A DNA stretch of 64,000 bases from Candidatus Neomarinimicrobium atlanticum (GTDB lineage: Bacteria > Fidelibacterota > Marinisomatia > Marinisomatales > Marinisomataceae). The notes under the pieces were generated by a model that searched no databases, had not been told where the DNA came from, and worked only from the letters and a program-made list of their open reading frames with translations. Position numbers and translations under genes: made by a program. Within the stretch, counting starts at the first letter, position 1; the number at the start of each line of letters is the position of its first letter. Shown piece after piece: positions 62,956 to 64,000 of the stretch. The stretch covers positions 6,367 through 70,366 of the forward strand of contig AQSA01000008.1 of NCBI GenBank assembly GCA_000402815.1, in the 5' to 3' direction.

Positions 62956-64000
62956 TTATATTTCTTTAGAATTTTCTAAAATTTTTCTTATCTCATTTAA
63001 GCATAAAATAACTGTTAATTCGCGATTGATATTTCGGTTTGGTGTTAAATTATACTTCTTAATATATACATTATTTTTATAAGATATTCCAACAAATACC
63101 AATCCTACAGGTTTTTTTTCAGTTCCACCGTCCGGGCCTGCTACTCCTGTTATACTTACGCCTATTTTACTCTTTAATTTTTTAGCAATATTGATAGCTA
63201 ATTCACGAGCAGTTTCTTCACTAACAGCTCCATAACGATCTAAGGTTTTCTGCTTAACACCAACCAAGTCATGCTTTAATTCATTACTGTAACATACAAC
63301 ACCTCCATTAAAGTATTGAGAACTACCAGGAACGTCTGTAAGTCTAGCGCTTAACAAACCTGCTGTACAAGATTCAGCTGTAGCAATTGTTACTTTATTA
63401 TTAGTCATAAGATTTGCTACAACCTCTTCCAATTTATCTGAATCATAACCATAGACATATTTTTTAACTCTCCCTACTATTGAATCAACTAGAGTATTAA
63501 TAAGCTTCTCATTACTAGTTGTCAGTCTGATATCGACACCAAGCATTCTATGTGGTAAAAATGCAATATCGCAACTATCTTTATTTTCTTCTATAATATC
63601 AGATATTTTTTCTTGAAGGATAGATTCTGGTACTCCAGTAGTTCTAATTGACTTGCAAATAACTTTACTTTCTAAATCTTTTTCAAGAATGGGTAAGACG
63701 TAATTTGTCATCATAGATTTCATTTCTTGAGGAACTCCTGGTAATGCAAAAAAATGACTTTTTTTAGGTCCACCCTTTAAAGCAACCTTAACTGTTTTAA
63801 AAAGTGAAGAATGATCTTTCGTATAGTGCAATCCTCTTGCTGTTCCAACCAAGTTATTAATCATTTGTCCTTTTTTTGATTTGTAAGCTTGATTTTTATT
63901 TAAGTTCGGCATCTTAAAGTTGAGTCTTTCAAAGCGTTCTTTGAGAATACTCCAATATTCTTTATCAAATTCATGTTCATCATCAAAGTATTCCATAAAA
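62956..64000 (-). CDS. cinA: CinA-like protein, 5' end outside window
   Basis: About 347 codons are visible and the frame continues upstream beyond base 64000; full-length CinA is about 400-420 aa. The N-terminal MoCF-type domain is partly present ([26 protein letters not shown]). The C-terminal nicotinamide-nucleotide amidohydrolase domain shows [37 protein letters not shown] and [22 protein letters not shown]. CinA salvages NAD precursors and is often co-transcribed with recA, as here. Confidence 0.92.
   Translation of the reverse strand, partial: FMEYFDDEHEFDKEYWSILKERFERLNFKMPNLNKNQAYKSKKGQMINNLVGTARGLHYTKDHSSLFKTVKVALKGGPKKSHFFALPGVPQEMKSMMTNYVLPILEKDLESKVICKSIRTTGVPESILQEKISDIIEENKDSCDIAFLPHRMLGVDIRLTTSNEKLINTLVDSIVGRVKKYVYGYDSDKLEEVVANLMTNNKVTIATAESCTAGLLSARLTDVPGSSQYFNGGVVCYSNELKHDLVGVKQKTLDRYGAVSEETARELAINIAKKLKSKIGVSITGVAGPDGGTEKKPVGLVFVGISYKNNVYIKKYNLTPNRNINRELTVILCLNEIRKILENSKEI

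Overview
The window is AT-rich, densely coded DNA from a Gram-negative bacterium. Outer-membrane proteins (a TonB-dependent receptor end and a DUF5916 barrel), lipoproteins with lipoboxes, a Kdo/WaaP-type lipopolysaccharide kinase and several FCB-style envelope proteins point to the Fibrobacterota-Chlorobiota-Bacteroidota superphylum. A marine Marinimicrobia-like (SAR406) lineage is my best guess. That placement is inference from gene content and has not been tested by phylogeny.

Layout. 1-3.8 kb: end of a TonB receptor, a secreted protein, trhO and a TPR membrane protein. 3.9-12 kb: the translation/RNA operon nusA-infB-rbfA-truB-ribF-rpsO-pnp. 12-18.5 kb: ald, a MerR regulator, a membrane fatty acid hydroxylase, a periplasmic MsrA, a secreted protein and leuS. 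18.5-19.9 kb: a tandem pair of DUF998-like membrane proteins. 20-33.1 kb: a defence-like island with three modules. 33.4-43 kb: accessory and housekeeping genes, including an SDR, an LPS kinase, a thiol/iron-sulfur cluster facing an HxlR regulator, a nitroreductase, MBL hydrolase, cutA and a DUF885 lipoprotein. 42.8-51 kb: a minus-strand operon thrS-infC-rpmI-rplT-pheS-pheT-zapA, followed by folD. 51-57 kb: envelope genes, a PqqB-like MBL protein, an acyl-CoA synthetase and tRNA-Leu(CAA). 57-64 kb: a coiled-coil protein, lepB, rnhB, an AGCS symporter, an RlmD-type methyltransferase, recA and partial cinA.

The most interesting region is 20.0-33.1 kb. Module A (minus strand) is a UvrD-like helicase overlapping a 634-residue partner I do not recognise. 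Module B (plus strand, divergent from A) has four tightly coupled genes: a PLD nuclease-SF2 helicase, a 68-residue protein, a DndD-like SMC ATPase and a 151-residue protein. No phosphorothioation genes (dndA/B/C) are present. A and B share a 154-bp control region carrying two copies of a 19-bp element, one of which covers the module B start codon. Module C (minus strand, overlapping the end of B) has a C5-cytosine methyltransferase, a small E-x-K nuclease candidate, a Dam-type adenine methyltransferase and a DUF2130 protein whose coiled coil is built from 45-bp repeats. It looks like a restriction-modification system with two methyltransferases. No integrase or transposase is visible.

Other notable points: two genes (infC and the RlmD-type methyltransferase) appear to start at AUU. 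A 22-residue lipoprotein is hidden between two envelope genes. A leader with three mutually exclusive pairing segments and a terminator hairpin precedes a small unknown gene at the island edge.
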